Assembly: GCA_963575675.1 (NCBI GenBank)
Contig: CAUYUA010000033.1
Location: 1-64,000, forward strand
DNA: 64,000 bases
Direction of reading: 5' to 3'
Source of the DNA: CAUYUA01 sp963575675
Lineage (GTDB): Bacteria; Pseudomonadota; Alphaproteobacteria; Azospirillales; Azospirillaceae
Within the stretch, counting starts at the first letter, position 1; every line of letters begins with the position of its first letter. Position numbers and translations under genes: made by a program. This document shows positions 17,991 through 26,003 of the stretch, in pieces. The notes under the pieces were generated by a model that ran no database searches, had not been told where the DNA came from, and saw nothing but the letters and a program-made list of their open reading frames with translations.

Positions 17991-18330
17991 AAGGGTCCAG
18001 GGACTGTGTTCCTGGTCGCTCGGGATTATAAGGGGGGAGCGAAAGCCCCCCTTATTCGCGAAGCGATCTTCCTCTGGAATTGTTTTTCTGTATAGAGACG
18101 TCGCCATAAACCTATGATAGACTTGTCGGATGGGGCCATCATAGTTTTATGTAGCTTTATGTAGATTTGTGATGGCGGTCGCGATTTTTTTTATGGCTCT
18201 TTGTTATCGCCATCATAAAATCATACATAAAGATTGATGATTCTAGGGGAGAATCTCTTCGCGAATAAGGGGGGGGCTTCCCCCCCCTTATAATCCCGAG
18301 CGACCAGGAACACAGTTCCTGGCCCCTTCC
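17991..18330. mobile_element. Complete MITE-like inverted-repeat element, copy 1
   Basis: Left arm: a CCAGGGACTGTGTTCCTGG hairpin, then TCGCTCGGGATTATAA, then a second hairpin (AAGGGGGGAGCGAAAGCCCC and onward), then TTATTCGCGAAGCGATCTT. The right arm, ending at 18330, is the reverse complement with minor changes (CTTCGCGAATAAGGGG, TATAATCCCGAGCGACCAGG, AACACAGTTCCTGG). Arms are about 75 bp and the AT-rich core about 190 bp, with further internal inverted repeats (CCATCA...TGATGG). No coding capacity. It sits exactly between the convergent ends of smpB and bamB. A second complete copy is at 53013-53315. Confidence 0.85.
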
Positions 18331-18349
18331 AATTTATGTTTCCAAGGCG

Positions 18350-19705
18350 TTAGCGGAAGGCGACGATCGAGCCATTATCGGTCAAAACGTAAAGTGTGCC
18401 ATTGGCGACGATCGGCGCTTGATAGGCTGCGTCAGGAAGACGCATCCGAACCAAAATGTCTCCGGTTTCCGCCGCAAGCCCTACGAGTTCGCTTGTCGAG
18501 CTGGTCAGCCATAATTTTCCTCCCGCCAGCGTCGGCCCCGCCCAAACAATCGGGTCTTGACGCTTTTGAGGATTCTCATAGCGCGGCAGAGAAGCCACCC
18601 AACGAATATGACCGCTGTCGCGCAGCAACGCAGCAACTTCGTTCTCGTTGCTGAGGACAAAAAGATACTCTCCGGCGACCCACGGCATATCGACCCCGCC
18701 AAGCTCTTGCTCCCATACGCGAGCGCCGGAACGAAGGTCAATGGCGATCATCCGTCCGCTGTGGCTGACGGCGAAAGCGCGTCCTCGGTCAATGACGGGC
18801 AAGCCGCGAATGTCGGCCAAACCGCTCAGAGCGCCGCCGCGTCGTAAGCCGGCCATGCTGTCTTGCCAAAGCGGGCGACCATTTTCCACACGCAGAGCAT
18901 AAAGTTCTCCGGAGGAATAAGGAACAATGACGACGGCGCCGTCGGTCGCGGCGCTTACGGTCCCCAATAATCCGGCGCTTTCGATGATTCCGGTGTGGCT
19001 CCAGATCGGGGTTCCGTCCTGAGCGGAGAAGGCTGCGGTCTGGTTGTCGAGCGTGGTGACGATGACGCGGTTGTTGGCCAGCGTGGGAGCGCCGCGCGCG
19101 GGGCTGTTAAGTTTTTTCTTCCACTGAACGGCGCCGTTGGCGGGGGAGAGCGCCAAGATTTCAGCGAATCCGGTGGAAACGAAAAGCACGCCGTCGCCGA
19201 CGATGACGCCGCCGCCGAAAGCGTCGCCTCTGGCCGCTTCAGGGCGGAGATCGACTTGCCAGAGCCTGGAGCCGGTTTGAGCGTCCAGAGCGGTCAAGCG
19301 CGTGTCTGCGTCGAGGGCGTAGAGGCGTCCTCCGGCGACGACGGGCCTGGCGATTAATCGCACGGTTCCATCGGATCCGGATCCGATGCTGCTGCGCCAG
19401 ACCTCGCGGGGAGCCGCCGCCAGTTCGATGTGGCCGGGGGCGTGATCGGGCGTTCCGCCGGGTTGCGGCCAATGCTCAAGCCGCTGCGGAGGCGGAATCG
19501 TCACCGGGCGACCGGAGATTCGATTGTCGGGCTCCAGCTTGCGATCAACCATCAAGATGGACAAACGCTCGCCGGGAAGAGGCTTCTTGTCCGAGTCGCC
19601 CCACCAGTCGCTGCACCCGCCAAGCAGCAGGCCGCCGACGATTGCAGGCAACAAAGCGCGCCAGGCGCAAAAAGGGCGGTTTTGGGCGTTGGTCATGGAG
19701 TTCAT
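18350..19705 (-). CDS. bamB: Outer membrane assembly lipoprotein BamB
   Basis: A 451-residue lipoprotein with lipobox LLLGGC (Cys at about residue 31), so it is anchored in the outer membrane facing the periplasm. The body is an eight-bladed beta-propeller of PQQ-like repeats: LYALDADTRLTALDAQTGSR, SPANGAVQWKKKL, SAQDGTPIWSHTG, RVENGRPLWQDSM, DLRSGARVWEQELGG, LRDSGHIRWVASL, AAETGDILVRMRL. It is the BamA-binding scaffold of the BAM complex. The start overlaps the stop of the upstream TPR gene in ATGA. The pair yfgM-bamB is a conserved order, usually followed by der, which is not here. Confidence 0.92.
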   Translation of the reverse strand: MNSMTNAQNRPFCAWRALLPAIVGGLLLGGCSDWWGDSDKKPLPGERLSILMVDRKLEPDNRISGRPVTIPPPQRLEHWPQPGGTPDHAPGHIELAAAPREVWRSSIGSGSDGTVRLIARPVVAGGRLYALDADTRLTALDAQTGSRLWQVDLRPEAARGDAFGGGVIVGDGVLFVSTGFAEILALSPANGAVQWKKKLNSPARGAPTLANNRVIVTTLDNQTAAFSAQDGTPIWSHTGIIESAGLLGTVSAATDGAVVIVPYSSGELYALRVENGRPLWQDSMAGLRRGGALSGLADIRGLPVIDRGRAFAVSHSGRMIAIDLRSGARVWEQELGGVDMPWVAGEYLFVLSNENEVAALLRDSGHIRWVASLPRYENPQKRQDPIVWAGPTLAGGKLWLTSSTSELVGLAAETGDILVRMRLPDAAYQAPIVANGTLYVLTDNGSIVAFR

Positions 19706-20463
19706 CCGCTTTTTCCATATAGAGCGGCCAACTCTCCCGCGCGCGCGCGCACACCGGAGGGGGCCGCTTGGTCATCCGCCAATTGTTGCAGCAAGGTGTG
19801 GGCGCGCGCCTTATCGCCGCGCCGGGCGGCGACGATTGCCGTCATTTCGCGCGCGGAGAAACGCCAAGGACTGGAGTCTAGGGTGAGGGGCGCGAGTTTG
19901 GTTTCGAGCTGCATCGGGTCGGCATCGTCCAAGCGATGCATGGCGCTCAGCAGCAAGGCGAGATCGCGCAAGACCGGATCGGCGTTGGGGTCCGTGGCGA
20001 TTTGGTCGTAGATTGCGACGGCTGCGGCGCGCTCGGACACAGGGTCTGACGCGGATTTGTCTTCCGCAGCTTTTGAGTCGGCAAGTTTTGAATCCGTCGC
20101 CGTTGCTTTGGCCGGTTTGTCGGGCGCGTCGTCGTCGCGAATATGGAGACCGGCTTGGAACAACAGCGCCAAGGTTGCGCGCGATCCGCCGAGTTCTTTC
20201 GCCAAAGACGCCATGGCTTTTTCAGCTTGACGGCGACCATTGCCGTCTTGAGTAGCCGAAACGTCCAACGCCGAGACCAAGCGGGAGGTTTCTTTTTCTC
20301 GTTGCGCCTCGCTCCAGTTGTTCCAACCGACGTGGACGGCGGTGGCGGCGACGATCAAGAGAGCGGCGCCGACCACCCATCCGCCATATTGTCGGGCGAG
20401 TTGTATAAATCGGTCGCGTCGAATTTCTTCTTCGACTTCCCGGAAGATTTCGTCCTGATTCAT
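19702..20463 (-). CDS. YfgM-like TPR membrane protein
   Basis: A 253-residue inner-membrane protein. Residues 1-20 are charged (DEIFREVEEEIRRDRFIQLA), followed by one membrane helix (GGWVVGAALLIVAATAVHV, about 27-45) and a periplasmic TPR_21-type helical domain. The family (YfgM/DUF2133) interacts with the PpiD chaperone and the Sec translocon, and sits next to bamB in many proteobacteria. An Ala/Asp/Lys-rich insert (KPAKATATDSKLADSKAAED) splits the TPR region around residue 120 and looks like a disordered loop. It is translationally coupled to bamB through a 4-bp overlap and divergent from the Sua5 gene. Confidence 0.82.
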   Translation of the reverse strand: MNQDEIFREVEEEIRRDRFIQLARQYGGWVVGAALLIVAATAVHVGWNNWSEAQREKETSRLVSALDVSATQDGNGRRQAEKAMASLAKELGGSRATLALLFQAGLHIRDDDAPDKPAKATATDSKLADSKAAEDKSASDPVSERAAAVAIYDQIATDPNADPVLRDLALLLSAMHRLDDADPMQLETKLAPLTLDSSPWRFSAREMTAIVAARRGDKARAHTLLQQLADDQAAPSGVRARAGELAALYGKSG

Positions 20464-20637
20464 GAGTTGTTTGCCGCTGCCCGAAAGATCAAGAACGCGC
20501 GATACCAGACCTCGGCGGTTTGGTCAAGTCCCGTGATCGGGGGGCATAAAAGACTTTCGCTTGCCAACCGAGACGGGATCTCTCATCTGTAAGCATTGGG
20601 TTAGAGAGCGTTTCGAGCAAAGCGTTTCGGGTGAAGC

Positions 20638-21630
20638 ATGTCAGCAATCATCTTGCCGCCGACGCCTGTTGCGTTGGCGCGCGCGGCGTCGTTGTTGCGA
20701 GAGGGCGCTCTTGTGGCGTTTCCGACGGAGACCGTCTATGGGTTGGGGGTCGATGCCGCGTCTGATCGCGCGACCGCCGCGTTGTTCGCCGCGAAAGGGC
20801 GGCCGCAGTTCAATCCGTTGATTGTTCATGTGGCAAGTTCGGCTCAGGCCGAAGAGATCGCTCTTTTTGATGATCGCGCTCGGATACTTGCGTCGGCTTT
20901 TTGGCCCGGCCCTCTGACTCTGGTTTTGCCGCGCCGCTCGAATGCGGCGGTGTCTCTGCTGGTGAGCGCCGGACTTGACACTGTGGCGATTCGCATGCCG
21001 GATCATCCCGTCGCGCGGCGTTTGTTGGAGGCTTTCGGGCGCCCCATCGCCGCGCCCAGCGCCAATCGCTCAGGATCCGTCAGCCCCACTACGCCAGCGC
21101 ATGTCGCCGATAGCTTGGGGGATCGCATTTCTATGATTTTGGCTGCGGGGCGATGCGCCGTCGGCGTGGAGTCGACTATTCTTGATCTTACCGGGCCTAT
21201 TCCGCATTTATTGCGTTTCGGCGCCGTGATCGCCGAGCAGATGCAAGCGGCTTTGGGAGGCGCGTTGATTGCGTCTCCGTCTTCTCTTGTAACCGCCGAT
21301 CGATCGGATTTTCGTCCGATTGCTCCTGGGCAATTGTCTCGGCATTATGCGCCTTCGACGCCGGTGCGTCTCAATGCGGAGTTCGCCGGGCCCGATGAGG
21401 CTTTGCTGACTTTTGGGCCCGATCACTTTGTGCGCGGAGGCGTTGAGCGTTTGAATCTCAGTTCCGGCGGAGACTTGCATGAAGCCGCCGCCAATTTGTT
21501 TGCGATGTTGCGGGCTTTGGATGTTCCGGGGCGCGCTTCCATTGCTGTTGTTCCGATTCCGGAGGTGGGATTGGGACTCGCCATAAACGATCGTTTGCGC
21601 CGCGCCGCTGCGCCCCCTGACGAGGTTTGA
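20638..21630 (+). CDS. L-threonylcarbamoyladenylate synthase, Sua5 type
   Basis: A 330-residue enzyme making threonylcarbamoyl-AMP from threonine, bicarbonate and ATP, the first step of the universal t6A37 tRNA modification. The YrdC domain (1-205) has LVAFPTETVYGLGVDA, AKGRPQFNPLIVHV, FWPGPLTLVLPR, TVAIRMPDHPVA and APSANRSGSVSPTT. The extra C-terminal SUA5 domain follows a linker with PGQLSRHYAPSTPV, making it the long form rather than TsaC. The start ATG follows GGGTGAAGC. It is in tight succession with the downstream FAD enzyme gene (stop at 21630, next ATG at 21633), so the two are probably co-transcribed. Confidence 0.94.
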   Translation: MSAIILPPTPVALARAASLLREGALVAFPTETVYGLGVDAASDRATAALFAAKGRPQFNPLIVHVASSAQAEEIALFDDRARILASAFWPGPLTLVLPRRSNAAVSLLVSAGLDTVAIRMPDHPVARRLLEAFGRPIAAPSANRSGSVSPTTPAHVADSLGDRISMILAAGRCAVGVESTILDLTGPIPHLLRFGAVIAEQMQAALGGALIASPSSLVTADRSDFRPIAPGQLSRHYAPSTPVRLNAEFAGPDEALLTFGPDHFVRGGVERLNLSSGGDLHEAAANLFAMLRALDVPGRASIAVVPIPEVGLGLAINDRLRRAAAPPDEV

Positions 21631-21632
21631 TC

Positions 21633-23090
21633 ATGATTGCCTCTCCGTCGTCTTCAACAACCGCTGTTCTTTCGATTTCGGAGTCGTTGGAGCGGATCAA
21701 GTCCGTTGTCGGCCCCAAAGGCTGGATCGATGATCCTGCTGACATGGCTCCCTATTTAGTGGAGTGGCGTGGTCGCTTCCAGGGCAAGAGTCCGCTGATT
21801 GTGCGTCCGGCGCAAACCGAAGAGGTTGCTCAGGTGGTGCGGATTTGCGCCGCCGCCGGGATCCCCATTGTGCCTCAGGGCGGCAACACCAGCTTGGTCG
21901 GCGGTTCGATTCCGTTCGAAGATGGTCGAGAAGTGGTGTTGAGTTTGTCTCGGATGAATCGGATTCGCGACGTCGACCCGTTGAATTTCACCATTGTTGT
22001 TGAGGCCGGATGCGTCTTGAAGACTGTGCAGGACGCGGCGGCTGAGGTTGATCGGTTGTTTCCTTTGTCGTTGGGCGCCGAGGGGACGTGTCAGATTGGC
22101 GGGTGTCTCGCCAGCAACGCCGGAGGCATGTCCACCGTGCGTTACGGCAATGCGCGCGACTTGGCGTTGGGTTTGGAGGTGGTGTTGCCTGATGGTCAGG
22201 TGTTGAATGCTTTGCGCCGTTTACGCAAGGACAACACCGGGTTCGACTTGAAGAACCTATTTATTGGTTCGGAAGGCGCGTTGGGCGTGATCACTGCGGC
22301 GGTTCTAAAACTGTTTCCACGTCCGAGGCAGGTGGAGACCGCTTATCTTGCGGTGAGGAATCCGGCGGCGGCGATTGAATTGTTGTCGCGCTTCCGGGCT
22401 CAGAGCGGAGATGGGGTGTCGGCGTTCGAGCTGATGCCGCGTATGGGGATTGATTTTGCGTTGCGTCACGTCGAGGGAGTGACGGACCCTCTGCCTCAAT
22501 CTTATGACTGGTATGTGATCGTTGAGGCGTCGTCGGGAAGCGCGTCGGAGGGATTTCGAGAGGCGTTTGAAGCGACTTTGGATCAGGCGATTCAGGATGA
22601 ATTGGTGTTGGATGGGACTATGGCGTGCAGCATCAAAGATGCTCGGATGTTTTGGTTGATGCGTGAAGCGATCGTCGAGGCGCAGAAATATGAAGGAGGG
22701 TCTTTAAAGAACGATGTGGCGGTTCCGGTGTCGCGGGTTGCGGCGTTTATTGAGCGGGCGACGGCGGCGGTTAACGAGCGGATTCCGGGAATTCGGCCTG
22801 TGGCGTTTGGGCATGTTGGGGATGGAAACATTCACTTCAATTTGTCGCAGCCGGTGGGGGCAAACACGGCGGAGTATATGGCGCGCTGGGATGAAATTCA
22901 GACGGCGGTAAATGATATTGTGTTGGATTTGGATGGCTCTATCAGCGCCGAGCACGGGATTGGAAGAATTAAGGTTGAAGAGCTGGCGCGGGTGAAGAGC
23001 GAGGTGGAGTTGACCTTGATGAAGCAGATCAAGCGCATGATCGATCCTCGGAACTTGTTTAATCCCGGAAAAGTCATTTCGTTGGGGTAA
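21633..23090 (+). CDS. FAD-linked D-2-hydroxyacid dehydrogenase (GlcD/D2HGDH family)
   Basis: A 485-residue flavoenzyme of the VAO/PCMH fold that oxidises a D-2-hydroxyacid to the 2-oxoacid. The N-terminal FAD_binding_4 domain has IVPQGGNTSLVGGS, LSLGAEGTCQIGGCLASNAG, GGMSTVRYGNARDLALGLEV and NLFIGSEGALGVITAAVLKL. The FAD-oxidase C domain ends with FGHVGDGNIHFNLSQP and SAEHGIG, which contribute the active-site His residues. Overall resemblance is closest to D-2-hydroxyglutarate dehydrogenases, but D-lactate or glycolate cannot be excluded from sequence alone. I use the ATG at 21633, since the frame's earlier TTG overlaps the upstream stop. It shares a bidirectional hairpin terminator with lexA. 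Confidence 0.88.
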   Translation: MIASPSSSTTAVLSISESLERIKSVVGPKGWIDDPADMAPYLVEWRGRFQGKSPLIVRPAQTEEVAQVVRICAAAGIPIVPQGGNTSLVGGSIPFEDGREVVLSLSRMNRIRDVDPLNFTIVVEAGCVLKTVQDAAAEVDRLFPLSLGAEGTCQIGGCLASNAGGMSTVRYGNARDLALGLEVVLPDGQVLNALRRLRKDNTGFDLKNLFIGSEGALGVITAAVLKLFPRPRQVETAYLAVRNPAAAIELLSRFRAQSGDGVSAFELMPRMGIDFALRHVEGVTDPLPQSYDWYVIVEASSGSASEGFREAFEATLDQAIQDELVLDGTMACSIKDARMFWLMREAIVEAQKYEGGSLKNDVAVPVSRVAAFIERATAAVNERIPGIRPVAFGHVGDGNIHFNLSQPVGANTAEYMARWDEIQTAVNDIVLDLDGSISAEHGIGRIKVEELARVKSEVELTLMKQIKRMIDPRNLFNPGKVISLG

Positions 23091-23095
23091 ATCAA

Positions 23096-23126
23096 ACGGG
23101 TCCAGGAACACGGTCCCTGGACCCGT
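23096..23126. terminator. Bidirectional terminator hairpin of the repeat family
   Basis: ACGGGTCCAGGAACACGGTC followed by CCTGGACCCGT forms a stem of about 13 bp, followed by CTAATTTTTA. It is a single-hairpin member of the dispersed repeat family. It lies between the convergent ends of the FAD dehydrogenase (23090) and lexA (23165), so it can serve both. Confidence 0.75.
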
Positions 23127-23164
23127 CTAATTTTTACGCATCAATTCTATTGGCGCCGTGACGG

Positions 23165-23914
23165 TTAAGTATATTTCCGAATCAGGCCGATTAAGCGTCC
23201 TTGGATGCGGACACGATCCGAACTGAAAATTCTGGTCTCATAATTGGGGTTCGCTGGTTCTAGAGCGATGGAGTGGCCCTTTTTGCGCAATCTTTTGAGA
23301 GTGACTTCTATGTCATCGACCAACGCGACAACAATCGCGCCGTTTTCGGCAGAATCGCAGCGTTGGATGATGACGGTGTCGCTCTCTAGAATACCGGCGT
23401 CGACCATCGAATCGCCGGAAATGGTCAGAGCATAATGATCTCCCGGAGTTAACAGCATGCCGGGAACATCGATTGTGGTTGTTTGGTCGCGCAGAGCCTC
23501 GATGGGGGTTCCCGCCGCAATTTTTCCGTAGAGCGGCAAAGTGACGGCGTCAGCCTCTTCGGTGATGATGCGACCGGGAAGAGCGCTGGAAAAATCACCG
23601 CGAATAACATTGGGTTGAAAGCGTCCCCGAGTAGGGAGGGGAGACTGAGTGTTTGGTGCGCGGGTTAGGTTGACGGGAACGGTGTTTTCCGCTGGTTGTA
23701 GGTCAGGCAGTCGGATGACCTCTAAGGCGCGTGCGCGATGAGGCAAACGGCGAATGAAGCCGCGTTCTTCTAGGCCTGTGATCAAGCGGTGAATGCCTGA
23801 TTTCGATTTCAATCCGAGAGCGTCTTTCATTTCGTCGAACGATGGTGACACTCCTCCCTGACTGAGGCGACTATGAATGAATATTAGGAGTTCGTGCTGT
23901 TTCCGAGTCAGCAT
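23165..23914 (-). CDS. lexA: LexA repressor
   Basis: A 249-residue SOS repressor. The N-terminal winged HTH starts MLTRKQHELLIFIHSRLSQG and contains SPSFDEMKDALGLKSKSGIH. After a linker longer than in E. coli, typical of alphaproteobacteria, comes the cleavage site in LYGKIAAGTPIEAL (Ala-Gly bond). The catalytic Ser is in TISGDSMVDAGI and the Lys in DDIEVTLKRLRKKG. The start at 23914 is chosen because AAGGAG lies seven bases upstream; the frame opens ten codons earlier without a site. A GTTC-N7-GTTC operator about 240 bp upstream indicates autoregulation. It follows moeA at a distance in the same orientation, echoing the trp-moaC-moeA-lexA order of many alphaproteobacteria. Confidence 0.96.
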   Translation of the reverse strand: MLTRKQHELLIFIHSRLSQGGVSPSFDEMKDALGLKSKSGIHRLITGLEERGFIRRLPHRARALEVIRLPDLQPAENTVPVNLTRAPNTQSPLPTRGRFQPNVIRGDFSSALPGRIITEEADAVTLPLYGKIAAGTPIEALRDQTTTIDVPGMLLTPGDHYALTISGDSMVDAGILESDTVIIQRCDSAENGAIVVALVDDIEVTLKRLRKKGHSIALEPANPNYETRIFSSDRVRIQGRLIGLIRKYT

Positions 23915-24151
23915 GGACTTCTCCTTACGGAAAATTCCCCACAAGATTTTCCACTTTCGGTCCCGGAAGGATCAAAGAGCGTCTCAAAGAACGGCAACAA
24001 GCTAACAGATTGTGTCTTGTCGTCGTTTTCTTCAGCAGGCCGACGTTGGAATGTCCTGCCTGTATGATAAGGCTCTATGATTTCTTTCGGTTGCCGTTGA
24101 GGTGAGTTTTGGAACAATCGGGTTGGGAACAAAGGTAAAACCAGTCTGTAC

Positions 24152-24166
24152 GTTCTATTTTGGTTC
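24152..24166. promoter_or_regulatory. LexA operator (GTTC-N7-GTTC)
   Basis: GTTCTATTTTGGTTC is an exact match to the alphaproteobacterial SOS box GTTC-N7-GTTC, seen in the upstream region of lexA. Its centre is about 245 bp from the lexA start codon, so the lexA promoter should lie near 24150 and the mRNA should have a long leader. The 23915-24647 gap otherwise contains no gene; a frame at 23908-24300 has no ribosome-binding site or recognisable domain. Confidence 0.75.
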
Positions 24167-24445
24167 GCCGCGATCGTCAAGCATTGGTTAATGGAAAGGC
24201 GGAAATTGTCAACGGATTGGCGTGTTTTGTGGTTTAGCGATAGCGGACGTCGTTTTCCATTTGGTCTCTGTTTGTATGAGAAAGAGGTTTTTTTTCGCAT
24301 AGAGATTATTTAGAAACAATTCAGAAACATTAAAATAAATAAAGGAATTAAAAGATGCAGCTTTTTACATTTTGTTAATCGACTCGGAGGGTGTTTTTCA
24401 ACGTATAAGAAACAGTGATGAGTAGAAAAAGTGATAAAACAGATG

Positions 24446-24606
24446 AGGCCAGGGACTGTGTTCCCAGTCGCTTGGGCCCCAGTCGCTTGGGCCCCAGTCG
24501 CTTGGGCCAAGGACGAAAGCCTTCCTTATTTGCGAAGCGATCATCCTTTGGAGTTCTCTTCGTGTTTGTTGGCGATCAAAGCGACTGGGAACACAGTTCC
24601 TGGACC
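24446..24606. mobile_element. Variant inverted-repeat element with expanded arm
   Basis: Left end GGCCAGGGACTGTGTTCCCA and right end GACTGGGAACACAGTTCCTG are inverted counterparts belonging to the same family as the elements at 17991 and 53013. The G-rich second hairpin is degraded (GGACGAAAGCCTTCCTTATT, then TGCGAAGCGATC). A 15-bp unit is triplicated inside the left arm. It lies between moeA (3' end at 24648) and the lexA leader. Confidence 0.75.
24463..24507. repeat. Three tandem copies of a 15-bp unit
   Basis: CCCAGTCGCTTGGGC occurs three times head to tail without change. Each copy is itself a small palindrome (CCCA-GTCGCT-TGGG). It lies inside the left arm of the repeat element and is non-coding. 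Confidence 0.85.
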
Positions 24607-24647
24607 TGTTTAATTTTTTGTTTGGGTTTGAAGATGTAGGAAGAAGC

Positions 24648-25868
24648 TCAGATGCGCAGATTGAGATTTTCAAACGGCAAAATCGGAACGGATTCTCCGG
24701 CCGCCGCCGCCGGCGCGTGCGGAGGACGAATCACCAAGCAATCCGCCGTCGCCAAAAGAGCAAGCGCTGCGCTGTCTTGTTGCGTGAAGGGCGTAACCGT
24801 CATCTCGCCTTCGGTGGAGCGAGAAAGCGTGGCGCGAAGATAGGTTTGGCGTTCATCATTGGAAGGAATATCGATACGCAAGCGCGCTGACATCAAGTGA
24901 AGTTCTTCTGTGGACTGCCCCAGAAGTTGTTGAATCGCCGGACGTAGAAACAGCAGAGCGCAAACGAAGGCCGAGACGGGATTGCCGGGCAACCCCAAAG
25001 CGGGAACGGCGCCGAATCGACCGAACAGCAAGGGTTTTCCGGGACGCATGGCGACTTTCCAGAAGTCGAGAGCGACTCCTTGGCGTTGCAGCACGTCGCG
25101 CACAAGATCGTGTCGTCCGACGGAGGCTCCGCCGGATGTGACCAATAGGTCGGCGCCTTCCGCCCCGGCGGCGAAGGCGGCGAGAGCGTTGGGTTGATCG
25201 GGAGCGACGCCGAGATTGATGGGAACGCCGCCGCAGGCTGTGACCAGTGCGGCGAGGATTGGCGCGTTGCTGCCGATGATTTGGTGCGGGCCGAGCGGGT
25301 CGCCGATTTGGACGATTTCGTTTCCGGTGGAAAGCAAGGCGATTCTGGGGCGGCGTCGGACGCGCACCCAAGGCGTATTCATGGCGGCGGCGAGACCGAT
25401 GTCGCGGGCGGTGATTTGTTTGCCGACCGGAATCCCGATTTGGCCGGTTTGGAAGTCGGCGCCGGTTTGTCGCACATTGTGTCCGGGAGAGATGGTCTTA
25501 TGGAAGACGGTTGCGCCGCGAGAATCGATGGTGACGTCTTCTTGCATAACGACGGCGTTGGCGCCGCTTGGCAAAGAGGCTCCGGTGTAGATTCGCACGG
25601 TTTCGCCGGACGCCATGGAGCCGCGAAAGCCGCTTCCGGCGGGAATTTCGCCGATGCAGCGTAAGGCGCGAGGCAACGCGCAAGAAAGGTCTTGAGCGCG
25701 AACGGCGTAGCCGTCCATAGCGGAGCAGGGGCCTGGAGGTTGGCTGACGCGCGCAATCACGGGCTCGGCCAAGATGCGACCGAAGGCGTCGTGGAGCGAT
25801 ATCGTTTCGGCAGGCAAGGGGTTAAGCGCGGAGAGAATGCGGCTCTGCGCTTCGGCAACCGAAATCAT
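24648..25868 (-). CDS. moeA: Molybdopterin molybdenumtransferase MoeA
   Basis: A 406-residue cytoplasmic enzyme that inserts molybdate into adenylated molybdopterin, the last step of Moco synthesis. It begins MISVAEAQSRILSALNPLPA, as the family does. It shows PCSAMDGYAVRAQDL (the Asp-Gly-Tyr-Ala motif), PSGANAVVMQEDV, ALLSTGNEIV, LVTSGGASVGRHD, VAMRPGKPLLFG and ALGLPGNPVSAFVC. I place the start at 25868, where GAAGGA lies upstream; the frame is open for 34 further codons with no family match. The conserved alphaproteobacterial neighbour moaC, normally between trpC and moeA, is missing. A small fragment of the repeat element (CCAGGAACGCAATTTTTGG, about 25960) occupies that gap. Confidence 0.94.
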   Translation of the reverse strand: MISVAEAQSRILSALNPLPAETISLHDAFGRILAEPVIARVSQPPGPCSAMDGYAVRAQDLSCALPRALRCIGEIPAGSGFRGSMASGETVRIYTGASLPSGANAVVMQEDVTIDSRGATVFHKTISPGHNVRQTGADFQTGQIGIPVGKQITARDIGLAAAMNTPWVRVRRRPRIALLSTGNEIVQIGDPLGPHQIIGSNAPILAALVTACGGVPINLGVAPDQPNALAAFAAGAEGADLLVTSGGASVGRHDLVRDVLQRQGVALDFWKVAMRPGKPLLFGRFGAVPALGLPGNPVSAFVCALLFLRPAIQQLLGQSTEELHLMSARLRIDIPSNDERQTYLRATLSRSTEGEMTVTPFTQQDSAALALLATADCLVIRPPHAPAAAAGESVPILPFENLNLRI

Positions 25869-26003
25869 GGCCAAACGTCCTTCATGCATGAAACCAAGAA
25901 GCGAAAAGAATGACGAAAACGAATCAGCTCCAGTGAATGCGCTTTTGCTTCCCCGCAACCAGGAACGCAATTTTTGGATTTATTCGGTCTGCATTTGAAA
26001 GGT

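Noticed and set aside
23908..24300. 130-codon frame between lexA and the repeat element
   Set aside because: It covers the LexA operator and the lexA ribosome-binding site. Its composition is not protein-like and it has no start signal, so it is most likely leader DNA.
24398..24673. Frames reading repeated GAQAT/QATGA peptides around the variant element
   Set aside because: They arise only from the 15-bp palindromic repeat, have no ribosome-binding site and no similarity to a protein family.
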